The notes below the pieces were generated by a model. It had not been told where the DNA came from and ran no database searches. It worked only from the letters and a program-made list of their open reading frames with translations. DNA of 64,000 bases from Porpolomopsis calyptriformis (Eukaryota; Basidiomycota; Agaricomycetes; Agaricales; Hygrophoraceae): contig OX621173.1 of the NCBI GenBank assembly GCA_951640195.1, positions 1,857,242 to 1,921,241 on the forward strand. The letters are read 5' to 3'. Every line of letters begins with the position of its first letter. The stretch's first letter is position 1. Shown here one piece after another: positions 12,501 to 22,342 of this stretch. Position numbers and translations under genes: made by a program.

Positions 12501-13296
12501 TCATACATAAATTACTCGTCGTTACCTTGTACTTCCTCACGTGTTTGCCTCTCGAGCTCAACGAGGTCCAAAACCGTTTCTCCAACAAACCCTGGGTTTG
12601 ACAGTCGATGATTGAGAACAAAGAAAAGAGAGAAGACAAGTCTGGTGTCTGCCATCGGATGAATTCAGACAAAGGACGATATATCGGATGCGTACCTTTG
12701 ACCGACTGGGTGACAAAGTAACATCCCCCCCTTCAGGAGTCATCATGACGGTACATAACGAACAGACGTGCGATGTACTTCTGCTGGTCGGAGCGCTGGT
12801 TGTCGGGAAAAAGACGGAGTTCGCAAATTGACGCTCGAAGGCTATGAGAAATTCCATGCGCATGATCAGACGGAAACAAGTAAATTCCGAAACGCTTGAG
12901 CGCCAATCCAATGCACAGGCTCGGCATCGTCTTTGGTAAGCAACTTATAATTCCGATCGACCAAACTTTTTGCAGTGCAAATCTGACGTTTAGCTGTGCT
13001 GGTATGGATATATGTAGATTGCCAATAGATACAATATACAAGATGCGTGACAGTATTGAATTGACTGACAGCTGGATCAATTCTGTAACCTGAGAAGACT
13101 GGATAGCAGGGGTATGAGGGTGGTGGTACAAGTCGGAATGCCCTAGTCTCTGGTCGGTATCCGATGTTAAACGAGAGGGGACTTCATAATGTCGAGTTTG
13201 TCCATCTAAGGACGTATATACCAGCATCAATTCGAGTCGGCAAAAGCGAGTCGGCAAAGAGGGTATGATATTGAAGAAACCGTGATCGTTCTCTCG
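9582..13296. other. Long stretch without a recognisable gene
   Basis: Several minus-strand open frames between 9675 and 13257 (for example 12733-13257, 174 codons) have no motif, no consistent splice chain and a composition like non-coding DNA. The part nearest 13200-13296 is the duplicated 3' flank of the DUF6699 gene. Decayed genes may be hidden here, but I cannot name one. Confidence 0.5.
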
Positions 13297-13986
13297 TCAC
13301 TTGACGTGAAGGATCCAGACGTGGGGTCCATCCGTGCTGGCCGAGAGACCAAAGAACCGATTCTGTCCCAAGAAGAAGTCGATCCTCCTCAACCCCCCCA
13401 TCTTTTCCTCAGAGTACGCCCTGGGATCATGATGGCGGTGGCAGCGAGCTTCAAAGGATGCTCTCACGCGCGATGGTGTGCGGTGCGATCGGTATTCGTG
13501 TTCACTGACATGTTGGCGGAGCGAATGGTAGATGGCCGCGAAGACATCGGAAATCGTGACGAAACCGGTGGGTCCCATGGGTGATACCGAAATGGCCCAG
13601 GGAATATGATGAGGAGCGATGAGGGTCAAGTGGGGGAGTGGGGGTTGTGTCGCGGGCTCGGACAGCATCGCGTGTATGTTACTGTAGTGTCCCCTGATAT
13701 GACGGGGAGACAACGATACGTCATAAGCGATAAGAGGCTTAGGGCCATATGCGAGAGCCGCGCTCAATCGGACAGGCACGGGAGGATGGTGGGGGCGCAG
13801 CGATTTGAAAAGTTGGGGGTGGGTGTGGCGAGGGTAGGCGTGGGACAAGGGTGGCGGGTGAAGTTGTGGAGGTGTTATTAGGCCACCGGATGAAAGGGGA
13901 GAGAGCTCGGTGTAGGAGGGTGAATGAGTATGAGATGGTCCATAAGCGATGTTGCTCTTCGCGAATCGAACGTGCTTCTGTGGCAT
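13297..13986 (-). CDS. DUF6699 family protein, single exon
   Basis: 229 aa from the ATG at 13986, which follows a TATATA element about 100 nt upstream. The start MPQKHVRFAKSNIAYGP matches the conserved N-terminal MPGKHVRFAD motif of the paralogs at 16583 and 17644. A Pro/His/Ser-rich linker follows, then the DUF6699 core: LIAYDVSLSP, EPATQPPLPHLTLI, IPWAISVSP, FVTISDVFAAIYHSLR, and the end GLRRIDFFLGQNRFFGLS..GPHVWILHVK. It is the nearest paralog of the DUF6699 half of the F-box fusion, and the 3' flanks are also shared. Function unknown. Confidence 0.85.
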   Translation of the reverse strand: MPQKHVRFAKSNIAYGPSHTHSPSYTELSPLSSGGLITPPQLHPPPLSHAYPRHTHPQLFKSLRPHHPPVPVRLSAALAYGPKPLIAYDVSLSPRHIRGHYSNIHAMLSEPATQPPLPHLTLIAPHHIPWAISVSPMGPTGFVTISDVFAAIYHSLRQHVSEHEYRSHRTPSRVRASFEARCHRHHDPRAYSEEKMGGLRRIDFFLGQNRFFGLSASTDGPHVWILHVK

Positions 13987-15896
13987 TATGATTGGTAGAG
14001 GAGATGGGTTGGGAGTATAAGCACGGTGTGAGGAGTGTGCTGGTGTGGAAGAAGGGTGGTGGGTTCAGAATGGTGCTGAAGAGACGGTATATAAGCCATT
14101 TGCCACTCAGCCTCATTGCGAAAGGAAAGCCCGGAAATATTCCGAGAACAGAATGTCGTCACACGATCGACCATTCGGAATTGCGGTGGATGACCATATT
14201 TGGTAACTAGCTGTGCAGCGCGCATAACCTGTGCAAATACAAAACAAGCCTCCAGAGCCAATTTAATGCTTGGCCATTCAGTGTTACTCAGCATGAAGAA
14301 GGAGAGGTGGCTTGACCGCAATAAAACCACTGAGGATTGCCACACGGGCTGCCAACTACAGCTTGTCAAGGATGGGTGACAAATCGCAGCGATACGCCCA
14401 AGATTCGAAAGCTTATAGATTTCATGGCCCTGACCCCAAAAATAGTAAGCAACCACCAGGATAACTGAACTGAACAGAGATAGGGGATATACTTGTATCC
14501 GGTGCCAAATATTAAGGTGGATAAATTCACCTCTCCGAACAAAGGAAAGAAGGTTCTCTCATGACTGCGATTGTCGAGCAAGGCAACAATGGCAGTCGTA
14601 CCAACCACAACAAACGCGCGACCGCCACGATGATGACCCGATAGCTTAGTGGAGCCAGACGGATAGAGAGCACGGTCGGAGTAGAACTGATCACGGGAAA
14701 CTGACGAAGTACTGGGTCTCATCAGAACGGGCGCAGTCGGTGACATAGCAAGAACAGCCGAAAGACATTCATTTAGATTAAGGGGGGCGGCAATGTCCAA
14801 CCCGCCTGGGTGGTGCGGGGCCGAGAGCGCGCCGCCACTCCTACCCATCAAGATAGGGAGATAAATGAGCCGCTGAGGGAGTATCTAAGGACAAACGTGG
14901 CGATAAGAACGCCTGTTCTTATCCCACGTTTGTCCTTGATAAATTTTACCTCAGACAGCCTCATCTGGTCGCAGAAAAAATGCGAAGAATGTCGAATTCC
15001 GAGCACAGCCTTTGGGATGGAAAAAGCATATCACTGATCGGATTTGGCGAAAACAAACATGGCAAAAAGCGATGCGCCTGGGCGCGATGAGCCGGACACA
15101 GCGGGACCGAGTGGTCCGCGATGGCCTGATACATACCAAAAGGAAAAGAACGAATTCGAGGTATATGTGGGTCCCGCCGTTGGCGCGATTGATACATTGT
15201 AGGATCAGTCGGCCAAAACATTTAGGCGGCACCTTGGGGTGGTAAAGAGAACGGTGAGGACCAAGATACCCTAATATCGACTACATAGCATACCGATGCC
15301 ACAGAGAGGATGAAGCACACCCATCGATTCGAGACTTCTTCTCTCATGATATCAAACGATTGATTTGAATCCAGTTGAGATCAGCCCTTGGCTGTTTCGG
15401 ACAAGCAAGCTGATGGCAGCGAGATAGCAAAGGTTACATGTATTATATAATCACATAACTCGGCAGCTTTGCATGGCCAAGAGACGTGTCGATGGTCCTT
15501 ACTCCGGGATGTTTCAGCTTGTATTAAACTTTTAGGGTACGGAGATTCCCTACCAAGTTCAAGCGGATGGGGATGCTATTACAATTTACACGTACTACAA
15601 TCTATCTATGAGAGTACAAACTTGGGAGATGGCTACTGCTACTTACTACGAAAGCGGAGAGGGGGGTTGTAATACTTTTTACACTACATAACGATGCGGT
15701 ATGTGTAAGATGGGAGTTGCTTTTTTTGTTAATTTGATGGATAAGTTACGCTTGAGGGGGAGAATTGGGTCCGCGAGTGCTGTAAGACGGGCATCCTATC
15801 TCCGTAATAGAAGCCGTGACGTGTCCATGCGATCGAGACAGAGAGAGAAGAAAAGAAAAAAAAAAAAAAAGAAAAGGAAGAAAACAGTGCACCGGT
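13987..15896. other. Intergenic with a long hairpin
   Basis: Contains the TATATAA element at 14088-14094 serving the minus-strand DUF6699 gene, several short frames without domain-like content, the hairpin at 14882-14941 and an A-rich run around 15847-15885. No gene recognised. Confidence 0.5.
14882..14941. repeat. 60-nt hairpin with 4-nt loop
   Basis: Arms TATCTAAGGACAAACGTGGC... and ...CCACGTTTGTCCTTGATA pair over 27 bases with two single-base bulges around the loop GCCT. It is the third foldback of this kind in the first 15 kb. No flanking direct repeat was seen. Confidence 0.8.
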
Positions 15897-16583
15897 TTAA
15901 GCGACGTTCAAAGCCCATACGCCAGGTCCTACGGTGGTGGGGGAGAGCCCCAAGAAGCGAGTCCTTCCCATCAAAAAGTCGACCCGCTTCACCCCCTTCC
16001 GTCTTTCCTCGTCATGGGCGAAGGCATCGGCGAGGCGTAGGTACCGGTTCTCGTACGCGGTATTCACCTTGTGCTTGTCTTCGTGAGAAGGGAGTGAGTT
16101 GTATTCGTCGGGGTGGACGGCTAGACGGAGAGCGCGGTGAAGGGCGACGAGGACGTCCTCGACGGAGACGAAGGCGTCGGGGGTGAGTAGGGCGGAGGGC
16201 GTGATGGTGATGGGCCAGGGAAGGTCTGGGCAGATGAGCGCTAGGTAGGCGAGCGGGGGGAAGACGGCGGGCTCGGGGAGTGCTTGGTAGTGTGGGGTGG
16301 TGATGGTCGAGGGAGGGAAGGAGATGTCGTAGGTGAGGGCGGGGTATGGGGTGAACTGAAGGATGGGGTGGACTTGTACAATCGCTTCGGGGGGAAGGAG
16401 TGGGAACAATTTGATGGATGGGGTGAGAGACAGGGGAGGTTCGTCGGGGGTACTGGTGAGTTTGGAGAGTGTGGGGGAGCAAGGAGGGAGAGAGGAGGTG
16501 TCTTGGTCGGGGGATGGGGAGGGAGAGGGGAGTGGAGAGTAGAGGATGTTGGTGTCTGCGAAACGGACATGTTTGCCAGGCAT
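15897..16583 (-). CDS. DUF6699 family protein, single exon
   Basis: 228 aa. The ATG at 16583 begins the conserved MPGKHVRFADTNILYSP; an upstream in-frame extension to 16661 runs through the TATA box and is not used. A Pro/Ser-rich linker leads to the core: LTYDISFPP, EPAVFPPLAYLALI, LPWPITITPS, VSVEDVLVALHRALRLAV, and the end GVKRVDFLMGRTRFLGLSPT..GVWALNV. It is divergent from the gene at 17644, with about 1.06 kb between the two starts, and the two may share regulatory sequence. The opposite strand carries a long Arg-rich open frame that is only the shadow of this GC-rich gene. Confidence 0.87.
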   Translation of the reverse strand: MPGKHVRFADTNILYSPLPSPSPSPDQDTSSLPPCSPTLSKLTSTPDEPPLSLTPSIKLFPLLPPEAIVQVHPILQFTPYPALTYDISFPPSTITTPHYQALPEPAVFPPLAYLALICPDLPWPITITPSALLTPDAFVSVEDVLVALHRALRLAVHPDEYNSLPSHEDKHKVNTAYENRYLRLADAFAHDEERRKGVKRVDFLMGRTRFLGLSPTTVGPGVWALNVA

Positions 16584-17643
16584 GGTCGGTGTAGATGGTG
16601 GTAAGAAGAAAGGTGGCAGCGACCAAGCGCTATATAAATACGCCATCATTACTGAGCGCAAAAATGTGATTAAGTCCCAAGACTGGACAAATGAGACAAG
16701 TGACTTGATCGTAGCCTTCCTACCGCCTTGAACTGCCCGTTACGTCCGTCTTCGCATGCCACTAAAAGCGACCACATGGCCGGCAAATTATATGGTCAAA
16801 GCAGAAGAACGCTTCAACTGACGGGATTCTGGCGGAATGTTGAAAGCAGCCAAGGACGGTAGCGGACACCAAAGCTGTTCCAACCCGCATGTTTTCCGCC
16901 CGTCCTCAACTCCGATTCCGAGTGTCCATCATCAGAGCCTTTGATTTGGACTTGTTTGTCTGGGACCTTGATCTCAAATAAAACCAAATAGTGCTATCTC
17001 CGCTCAAACCGAGCAAAGTTTACTTCTGGTCGGATATGAACGTAGTTAAAAGCGCAGCCAGGGCCTTTGAGGATCAAGCAAGGAGATCACTTGAGATGTT
17101 CACTCAAGATGAGTCTAGCAATCTATCAAAAGTTCCGCGGTTCCGCAACAGGGGGGGCCGGAACTGCGGGATGAGGTCGTAGCTCATATTGGAGTGGCGG
17201 GCACAGTTAAGGCTCTCAGTGTTGATGTACTACTGCGCTTTAGACCGACGCGACGGGTGACAGTTAGACGCTTGAGTGCCGTAAAGTGGGCGGGGAGGCT
17301 GAGCAAGGCTGAGCTTGAGACATGTGAACACGTCAGCGGTGTCAATGCACCGCCTCTTCCAACTCACACCGACGTACAATACGACACTCGACGGCTCCAA
17401 ACGTCGGATGAAGGATGAATCGATGACTCGGAATGACCGAATGTTTTAGATAAAAAAAAACGGAACCGCGTCATCAACAAGTCATACTGCCAAAAAAGTC
17501 AATGATTCCGCTTGTTTCTATTCAATCCCGGCTGCGCACTTTATTGACCGCTATTGACCGCTAAATCCTATTTAATCAGCCATGTTATTCTCATCTCATT
17601 CAACGTCGTTCTTCATTCGACTTCAATCATCTTCTCCCTCACA
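16584..17643. promoter_or_regulatory. Divergent promoter region between two DUF6699 genes
   Basis: Contains TATATAAATA at 16631-16640, which reads as a TATA element for the minus-strand gene about 50 nt from its ATG, and TATTTAAT at 17569-17576 for the plus-strand gene about 70 nt from its ATG. The middle has no convincing coding frame. Confidence 0.5.
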
Positions 17644-18297
17644 ATGCCTGGCAAACACGTTCGATTCGCTGATCAAGACGTCTACCACTCCTGGGCACCC
17701 CTCACCCCATCCCCAACCTTCTCAGATTCCTCTCTGCCTTCGGTATCCACACCGATGGCCTCCTATTCACCCCCATCACTCTACTCCCCACTAGGCCCAG
17801 TCCGCATCCACACCGCTCTCGGTGTCTCCGCCCGTCCCTCCTTCGCTTGGGACATCACCCAACACCCTGCATCCTCTCACACACCACTTCCCACCCACAT
17901 ACTCTCCGAACCAGCGACCAACCCACCCCTCCCATCCCTCACCATCGTCTCCAACATCCTCCCATGGTCCATCACCGTCAAACCCTACTCGCCTTCGACC
18001 TCGCCACACAAGCCAATCCACTGGGCACCCACCACCTCGTACGTCACCGTCGCAGACGTGCTCTCCTGCTTGTACCGCGCCCTCCGCCTCTCCATCCTCC
18101 CCGCCGAATACAACCAACTCCCTTCCCACGACGCTAGACACATCGTCAACCGCGCCTATCATACTCGCACCCACGGAAACGAAGAGGATGCGCGTAAAGG
18201 GGTCAGACGGGTCGACTTTTTGGGACAGCGCAAGACCTTCTTGGGGTTCTCTAGCACGCCCACCGGGCCAGACGTTTGGATGCTTAACGTCACATGA
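17644..18297 (+). CDS. DUF6699 family protein, single exon
   Basis: 217 aa from the ATG at 17644, chosen because it opens the family signature MPGKHVRFADQDVYHSW; the frame is open further upstream but includes the TATA element. Core segments: FAWDITQHP, EPATNPPLPSLTIV, LPWSITVKP, TSYVTVADVLSCLYRALR, and the end GVRRVDFLGQRKTFLGFSST..DVWMLNVT. It is paired head to head with the gene at 15897-16583. Function unknown; the core is conserved while the N-terminal linker varies in length. Confidence 0.87.
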   Translation: MPGKHVRFADQDVYHSWAPLTPSPTFSDSSLPSVSTPMASYSPPSLYSPLGPVRIHTALGVSARPSFAWDITQHPASSHTPLPTHILSEPATNPPLPSLTIVSNILPWSITVKPYSPSTSPHKPIHWAPTTSYVTVADVLSCLYRALRLSILPAEYNQLPSHDARHIVNRAYHTRTHGNEEDARKGVRRVDFLGQRKTFLGFSSTPTGPDVWMLNVT

Positions 18298-19301
18298 GCG
18301 ACGGACATCCACTCCCTCTCACACTCACACACCCATACCACCCACATGGACTGTGCACATCGGCGAACCTTTCGCGTTCCCCCCCCCCCCTGCGACGTTT
18401 ATACTGTCCTGCCAGCAAACACCCCGCGATACGTGCGATACCCATTAGCTTTTTGTTAGCTTGTGACTGGGATCAGAGGCACCTGCGACGTGTCTTGTAT
18501 TCTTTGAATGTATATTATTATTCTCTATTGAGAATCATAAGCCTCGATTTGGAAGTTAGCAGTAATGACGTCATCTATATATCCAAATAAGTATCAAACA
18601 GAAATTCTGCTGCCAGCGCTATCCAGGTGGCTGTTCGTCTGAGGGACGTCGTGTGCTTCATGTATTGCGACATCTCTTGCCGCGTTGCCAGGACAGAGGC
18701 AACGGCTAATAGACATCCAGTCGTCTACCGTCAATCCTGACGATCACCTCACTGATGTTTTGGGATTGAGCCAGTCCCGGCGCAGCCATGTCGTTGCCAG
18801 ACACCTGAAGAAACAAAACGCACCCCGGTAACCGTCCTCCTCCAGGACCACTCGGGCAATGGCCGAAAATAATCACAGGTCGAATAACAATCGAACTACC
18901 CATTTCGTTCCATCATCTGCAATTATAACTACAATTGCCGTGACGATGTGCCTTTTGAAAAGCACATCCAAGTGTGTGTATCTTCCAGAATGGCGATGCA
19001 GTGATTGCACCCGCGTGCTCCGTTCATTCGAAGGACAGCCTTGAGAATGTCCTCATGAGACGTTTCTGTTCACCAATGCTTGGACAAAATTACTCGTCTT
19101 CATTTCAAACCTCGGAGCTTCCTGCCCCGGATAGAATTTATTGCTTTCGGTCTAAATAAACAAAAAGGGGTACACGATCGGTCGCTCAAATCGATATGAG
19201 AGAACGTTTTACTCCCAACGACGCAAGACAATAAATTACGACTAGCAGCTCATACATTGAATTTTTTCTCAAACAAATCGAAGTGGGGAAATACATATAA
19301 T
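18298..19301. other. Intergenic
   Basis: Convergent 3' flanks of two DUF6699 genes, with a C-run near 18380. No coding frame supported. Confidence 0.5.
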
Positions 19302-20255
19302 CTAACCAACGATCAACTTCATCGTTTCGAAGCCCTCCGTGCCACCAGACACCCGAACAAGTCCCCTAAACATAACCTTGTCCAATAGATAGTCTACCCT
19401 CCTCACACCCTGGCTCGCCTCATACTGAGAGAGCGAGGGGATGCTCTTGCACCGCCTGGTGTACGCTCTGGAAACCGCCGTCTCCTCAGAGACGGACAGT
19501 TTGGCCCAGTCAATGTGCGAGATGCGCATGTGCAGTGAGCGATGGAGGGCGACGAGGATGTCGCCCAGGCTGATGGGTACAGGAGGTGTCGGGATATGCA
19601 ACCCTCCTCCTTGCGAGTACGGGTTATACTCTAGATCGATCGGCCATTGTGGGGTGATGTCGCACGCGATGCGGAGGCGGGTGATGGACGGGTGGGTGGC
19701 CGGTTCTTGGAGTTGCTCGACGGTGAGAGGGAGGACTTGGTCTGGGCCGACCCAGCGTACCGGGTAGAATTTGGGGAAGGAGAGGTCGAAATGAAAGTCT
19801 GGGCGGAGGGACTGGCCGTTGAGGAACGGGTGGATTTGGAATGTGGGCGGTTGGGGTGGGTATAGCCATGGGGCGTAAGGCTGGCTGAGGGAGCTCGAGC
19901 TGTGGTTGTTCATCCAGGGCGTGCTGTATGGGGTGTTCCCGAAGGAGTGTCTTCGGCTGTGGAAATTCGCGGGCTCGGGGGCTGAGAGGTATGTGGAGTG
20001 GTTGGGCATGAACGCTGGGATTTGGTCGGCGTGCCATGAGGGTCGGCGGGTTCGCTGGAAGCCTTCTGGGAAGGCGAAGTCTTCTTTGAAAAGAAGGTTG
20101 GGTGTGTTCGGAGCGGATGTGGATGTGTACGGTGTGGGTGGGTAGAGGCTGGCATTTGGGATGAACGGTGAGGGTTGTTTCTGGTTGAAGTAAGCGTCGA
20201 CGTATGGGTTTGACGGAGGGTATAGTTGAGGGGTGTAGCGATATGGTGATGACAT
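19302..20255 (-). CDS. DUF6699 family protein with long Pro/Ser/Tyr-rich N-terminus
   Basis: 317 aa from the ATG at 20255. The first 150 residues are low-complexity, rich in Pro, Ser, Tyr and Asn. The core follows: FHFDLSFPKF, LQEPATHPSITRLRIA, WPIDLEYNP, ISLGDILVALHRSLHMRI, then GVRRVDYLLDKVMFRGL. The MPGKHVRF start seen in the three copies between 13.3 and 18.3 kb is absent, so this belongs with the more divergent copy at 2133. A T/A-rich run sits about 25 nt before the start. Confidence 0.85.
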   Translation of the reverse strand: MSSPYRYTPQLYPPSNPYVDAYFNQKQPSPFIPNASLYPPTPYTSTSAPNTPNLLFKEDFAFPEGFQRTRRPSWHADQIPAFMPNHSTYLSAPEPANFHSRRHSFGNTPYSTPWMNNHSSSSLSQPYAPWLYPPQPPTFQIHPFLNGQSLRPDFHFDLSFPKFYPVRWVGPDQVLPLTVEQLQEPATHPSITRLRIACDITPQWPIDLEYNPYSQGGGLHIPTPPVPISLGDILVALHRSLHMRISHIDWAKLSVSEETAVSRAYTRRCKSIPSLSQYEASQGVRRVDYLLDKVMFRGLVRVSGGTEGFETMKLIVG

Positions 20256-20945
20256 GGTAGAAGGATTCGCGGTCTTGTCCTTTTTTTTTTTTTTTCTTTC
20301 TTTTTATTTGGTGATCAAAGCGATCAGCGCTGTGCGCTTCACGAGCTAGCTATCTTGGGATGTGAGTCCGGTCTTTTTAGCTTGAACGAGTGTGGTTGCG
20401 ATGGGGAAGATAAGGTATCTAGCTCATGCTGACACTGTTTTGCGTGTTGGCCGGTCCTCTTCGAGATCGGAAACAAGACAAGCCCAGTTTACACCGTCAA
20501 CGCGGTCGTTGGGTTCAACCATGATCAAATACAATCACCATCCAGCAGTGGACGTTCGCTATCTGATTGGACCAGGTGACCATCTATCTTATCATTCTCT
20601 GTTGATATTTCGCCTCAGGAGAATGACATCGAGCAACGCTCGTCTCGATCTGAGTGAAGATATTTCCCATTCCGCGAAAGCCTCGTTCAGATACCTACAT
20701 CTTTTGGATACCGGCCACGATCGTTAACAAGGATTCTTAATCTCCGTGATCACCGCGACCAAGCAGAGTGCGAAACACTTTCTTCCACGGGGAAATCATC
20801 CAATGCTAGGACTTGGGGTCTTTCACTCCGACAGATGGCAAAACTAAAGATACCGTTGATGTCAACATCAGTCGTTGGCCTCTTGCTCTCACTCATTCGA
20901 CATCGTAAAGGTAGGACTTACAGACAAGCCCAGCAGTATCCTCAC
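20256..20945. repeat. Diverged, partly deleted copy of the element at 29490-29990
   Basis: From about 20480 to 20920 the sequence matches 29500-30020 in the same orientation: shared GTTGATATTTCGCCTCAGGA, CATCGAGCAACGCT and CATCTTTTGGATACCGGCCA. This copy lacks several blocks present in the other. In the fuller copy the segment is open for 175 codons, so it may be part of an old gene. It ends beside the stop of the PD-(D/E)XK-like gene. Confidence 0.65.
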
Positions 20946-22205
20946 CTACACAGGTTCAAACCAATCATCGCTTCCAAGGCCTGCAAAGCTCTTTTCAATC
21001 TAGCATCCCAGTCGGTCAATAATTTAATTATGCTGATTAGAATCCAACTCACCCAATGCGCCAAAATAGCAGCGATTAAATCTGGCCACGGCTTAGTGAT
21101 CTCTAGGTGGCCACTGAGGCTCTCCGCGGTTCTTAACTGAATCACAGAAGATTGTTTATAGGAGGCTCCGTCATAATCATCGTTGAGCTTAATGAGAAGG
21201 AAGATCCAGTCACGTCCATTGGTCAGAGCACCACGGAGGACTTTTTTCCTGAGATAAAGTACCACATCGGAAACGTGAACCGAGAAAAAAACTGGCAGGA
21301 TCTGCTTACTGGAGAAGCTTTCCGCATGCGTACATCTCACATACTGCCTGAGGAACATGGTCCGAGGGATTGAAAAGCTTCGCTTCTACAACAAAGAAGC
21401 TAGACGGCATTTGCGACTTCAGGACATAAAGCTGCGGACTTGTCAGAAAGTTAGCTGGGGGGGGGGGGGGGGGGGCAGTGAGGTGGGCGGTTGAGATGAG
21501 TCGAGGCAGATTTACCAGCGGCGCGTTGACTTGCTACTACGGCAGTATAGTCCACAAATCCTGAAAGGGTCGACAAACTCGACGGGCTGATAGTGGTGGC
21601 TGGAACAACCTGTTCCATATTAAGAATCATGCGCATATCTGCTGGTAACATTGCAGATACTCGGAAGAAGAATGCATCGATCCAAGCGCGAGCGCTTGCT
21701 TCGGTCTGACAGGGGTATGAGAGTATGAAATGTGCAAATGTTGGCGAATCGTTTACCGTACCGTCCTAGGAATGAGAGTTTCCAACACAAGTAATTGACG
21801 ATATAGGTTCGCGGAAGACCAAAGTTTGTCCTCTCCGAGGGACGTGGTCCTCCCGATGTGTTTCTCGGAATTGGGTTTCAGGGCAATAAACCCAGTGAAC
21901 GTGATCTTCAACTTGGTCAAGTTCTCCGCAGTCATACCGAAGGCAAGAGACTGTAGGGAGTGAGTTGGTGGAGAGCCGATTCGTAACTCGAGTCATACCT
22001 GAGGCCCTTCCAGCTTCGACCCCAACAGAGAGAGCATCGTGTCGACCTGCTGCTCAAAACTCTCTGAGGCAGGCTCATTGGGGTCTGAATCCTCCTCGGA
22101 CTCCTCGTATACAATGGTTTTCTTCAGCTTAAGAAGAGCGGTGTAGGCGAGTCGCAATTCCAACCCACTGAGACGGGAGAGTTTGCGTTTCTTAATAGGA
22201 GGCAT
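20946..22205 (-). CDS. PD-(D/E)XK nuclease-like protein, six exons
   Basis: Proposed CDS complement(join(20946..20999, 21053..21248, 21310..21454, 21516..21705, 21762..21950, 21999..22205)), 326 aa; every join is in phase. It starts at MPPIKKRKLSRLSG, which carries a basic, possibly nuclear-localising motif. An acidic stretch (EESEEDSD) follows, then helical regions. The likely catalytic core is FFVVEAK (Glu219-x-Lys221), followed by a strand (GRDWIFLLIKL) about 45 residues later. This E-x-K layout, preceded by a helix-rich domain, fits nuclease-like proteins common in Agaricomycete genomes next to Crinkler genes. Intron 3 contains a run of 18 or more Gs (21459-21476 on +). No frame disruption is seen, in contrast to the Crinkler gene nearby. 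The catalytic assignment is inferred from motif order. Confidence 0.7.
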
Positions 22206-22342
22206 GGGATCACGGTTGCTCACATCACGAAAACGTCAGTTTCCTGCGATGCCCTGACAGTTTCGCAACATTCTCGGGCATAATGCTAGCTCAAGCCCCA
22301 AGAAGTTGACGTGCTAGGTGGTCGTCCGGGAGTAAGCGCCGG
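22206..22342. other. Short spacer
   Basis: Upstream flank of the PD-(D/E)XK-like gene and 3' flank of the HNH gene. The change from CpG-containing to CpG-poor sequence begins a little to the right of this. Confidence 0.4.

Noticed and set aside
12733..13257. 174-codon minus-strand frame as a gene
   Set aside because: Its 3' part is duplicated flank shared with 7190-7283, and the rest has no domain, no promoter signal and no homolog I can name.
14366..14851. 161-codon minus-strand frame with hydrophobic segments as a membrane protein
   Set aside because: Hydrophobic stretches are short, no family pattern appears, and no start or splice chain supports it.
15701..16186. Long Arg/Lys-rich open frame on the plus strand
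   Set aside because: It is the antisense shadow of the GC-rich DUF6699 gene at 15897-16583; no start context and extreme composition.
21459..21476. G-run taken as the breakpoint truncating the PD-(D/E)XK-like gene
   Set aside because: A consistent intron (21455-21515) removes it and the frame continues through three more exons to a stop at 20946.
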